Shown here: positions 63,163 through 64,000 of the stretch, piece after piece
How the letters are laid out: each line of letters begins with the position of its first letter
Numbering within the stretch: the stretch's first letter is position 1
Translations under genes and position numbers: made by a program
NCBI RefSeq assembly: GCF_000760515.2
Contig: NW_013546511.1
Span: 1 to 64,000 of the forward strand
Length of the DNA stretch: 64,000 bases
DNA from: Mitosporidium daphniae
Lineage: Eukaryota > Microsporidia
Direction of reading: 5' to 3'
Notes under the pieces: generated by a model
Told to the model about the DNA's origin: nothing
Seen by the model: the letters and a program-made list of their open reading frames with translations, nothing else
The model's database searches: none

Positions 63163-64000
63163 TTATTTCTTTTTGTATTTACATTCTTTCTGGCTCCATC
63201 TATTTTGGTCCAGAGTATTAGCAAGCCCTGACACCGTGCAATCAACCATTTTGGTGACCCCCAACAAGGGCCGTACAAATGCCAAAGGAACGGCTTTAAG
63301 GATATTAATTCTTTCTTCACTCTCAACATGCAGAGATGCCTTGTCCAGACACTCGGTAAGCTCTGTAACGCCGGTTTTGATGCCGGAGTCAAGGTTTTTT
63401 GGATTTCCATTTGGCCTCTCAACCAGAGGCGCTACACCACTAAGTGTACACAGAAACGAATCGGCCTTTTTCAAGTAGTTCTTGGTCGTTGATGCCAATT
63501 GAGAGGTGATGTTGATGCCTTGCATCAAGCTCTTCCTGATCAGTGAAATTGAAGTTGATGACCCATCGTTTGGATTGCTATTCATAGGCAGCATGATCAA
63601 TTCACCGACGTTGTTCCCAAATTGCACCATAGTTCTGATGGGCGTCCATCCGTTGAGAATTACCTGCTGAGCCTGGGTATTTGTCACATATGGGATCCAC
63701 GCATCCATGATCAATTCAAATGCTCTGGGGATTCCGTGGATGCCATGAAGATGGACGGATTGCAAAACTATTTTGGCGTCTTCCAGCTTGAAAATGTTGA
63801 ACACAAACGAAGAGATTGACGATGACGAGAGTACAGATTTTTTTGGCTTGTAGTCGATAAACAGCTCGATTTCCGAAATCACGATGTGCCTAAAGAAGAG
63901 CCCGGTCGAGGTGCACTCCAGATCGGTTTGCTGCAGTTCCAAAAGCTGGTTTTTCAAGTCTTCTATGTTCTTTTGCAAAAGCACGATGTCTTTATTGACC
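63163..64000 (-). CDS. ATG2: Atg2 C-terminal part (5' partial)
   Basis: The frame is open from the window edge to the stop at 63163 (about 279 aa). GLFFRHIVISEIELFIDYKP is the Atg2 C-terminal repeat, and IVLQSVHLHGIHGIPRAFEL, followed by DAWIPYV, QAQQVILNGWTPIRTMVQFG and ELIMLPM, are conserved in Atg2/ATG2A. The tail (SSTSISLIRKSLMQGINITS) matches the amphipathic region before the end. Atg2 is a bridge lipid transporter for phagophore growth. The N-terminal bulk lies beyond 64000. No intron is seen in this part. Confidence 0.85.
   Translation of the reverse strand, partial: VNKDIVLLQKNIEDLKNQLLELQQTDLECTSTGLFFRHIVISEIELFIDYKPKKSVLSSSSISSFVFNIFKLEDAKIVLQSVHLHGIHGIPRAFELIMDAWIPYVTNTQAQQVILNGWTPIRTMVQFGNNVGELIMLPMNSNPNDGSSTSISLIRKSLMQGINITSQLASTTKNYLKKADSFLCTLSGVAPLVERPNGNPKNLDSGIKTGVTELTECLDKASLHVESEERINILKAVPLAFVRPLLGVTKMVDCTVSGLANTLDQNRWSQKECKYKKK

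Noticed and set aside
1-64000. CRISPR arrays, LTR or virus-like elements, bacterial operons
   Set aside because: No direct-repeat/spacer array, no long terminal repeats, no capsid- or reverse-transcriptase-like frames, no Shine-Dalgarno-led gene strings were seen.

Overview
The window is nuclear DNA from a very compact, intron-bearing, fungus-like eukaryote. I decoded about 46 protein genes with recognisable or clearly coding products, one tRNA and roughly 85 spliceosomal introns. Most introns are only 23-34 nt long. I checked each intron by asking whether removal restores a conserved protein across the junction and whether the summed exons keep frame. Genes lie on both strands, often 10-200 nt apart. 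They tend to carry an A/T-rich AAATTT-like box, sometimes a CCC/GGGTT-like box, close to the start codon. The gene set is fungal in flavour: Tvp18, Set9, a Pcl-type cyclin with a Pho85-type CDK, Sec2, Mgm1, Imp peptidase and Ste14. The size and promoter style recall the Rozellomycota/early-microsporidian lineage (Paramicrosporidium- or Mitosporidium-like). Unlike canonical Microsporidia, this organism keeps a working mitochondrion: bc1 hinge protein, Pam16, Mgm1, Imp peptidase and uS10m. The lineage assignment is inference.

Layout. 1-9.7 kb: Ctf4 (partial), a DJ-1-like protein, Sgf11, Rad21-type kleisin, Aquarius. 9.8-19.4 kb: XPR1/SYG1-type SPX-EXS protein, a GC-richer block with a Neo1-type P4-ATPase and a weak clamp-like gene, an Ntr2/GCFC-like acidic protein, a C1-domain membrane protein. 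19.9-29.6 kb: TBC RabGAP, Aha1, AMMECR1, Sec2, cullin, PrimPol, Gar1. 29.6-39.7 kb: Qcr6/UQCRH, Mgm1/OPA1, tRNA-Ile, FAD oxidoreductase, F-box/WD40, CBP20, Tvp18, phosphomannomutase, Naa20. 39.7-50.3 kb: Ste14, uS10m, Set9, transketolase, enolase, an orphan membrane protein, Nudix CoA hydrolase, Imp-type peptidase, Pcl cyclin. 50.3-64 kb: an OB-fold-like protein, type II acyl-CoA thioesterase, a small B12D-like protein, ZW10/Dsl1, Stn1, an AT-hook/FAR1-like factor, WDR55/Jip5, Pho85-type CDK, proteasome beta4, an orphan membrane protein, Pam16, Atg2 C-terminus (partial).

The content is ordinary housekeeping arranged very densely. Several genes touch shared processes. Chromosome maintenance: Ctf4, kleisin, PrimPol, Stn1, the OB-fold protein. 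Phosphate sensing, as inference: SPX-EXS exporter, Pho85-type CDK, Pcl cyclin. RNA processing: Aquarius, CBP20, Gar1. Membrane traffic: Sec2, TBC, Neo1, ZW10, Tvp18. Mitochondrial biogenesis: Mgm1, Pam16, Imp, uS10m. I saw no LTR elements, virus-like elements, CRISPR arrays or intact transposons. I did not find a convincing new multi-gene system. The most unusual signals are the intron architecture including two GC-AG mini-introns, the shared mini-promoters, and individual genes with altered catalytic residues or unexpected breaks.
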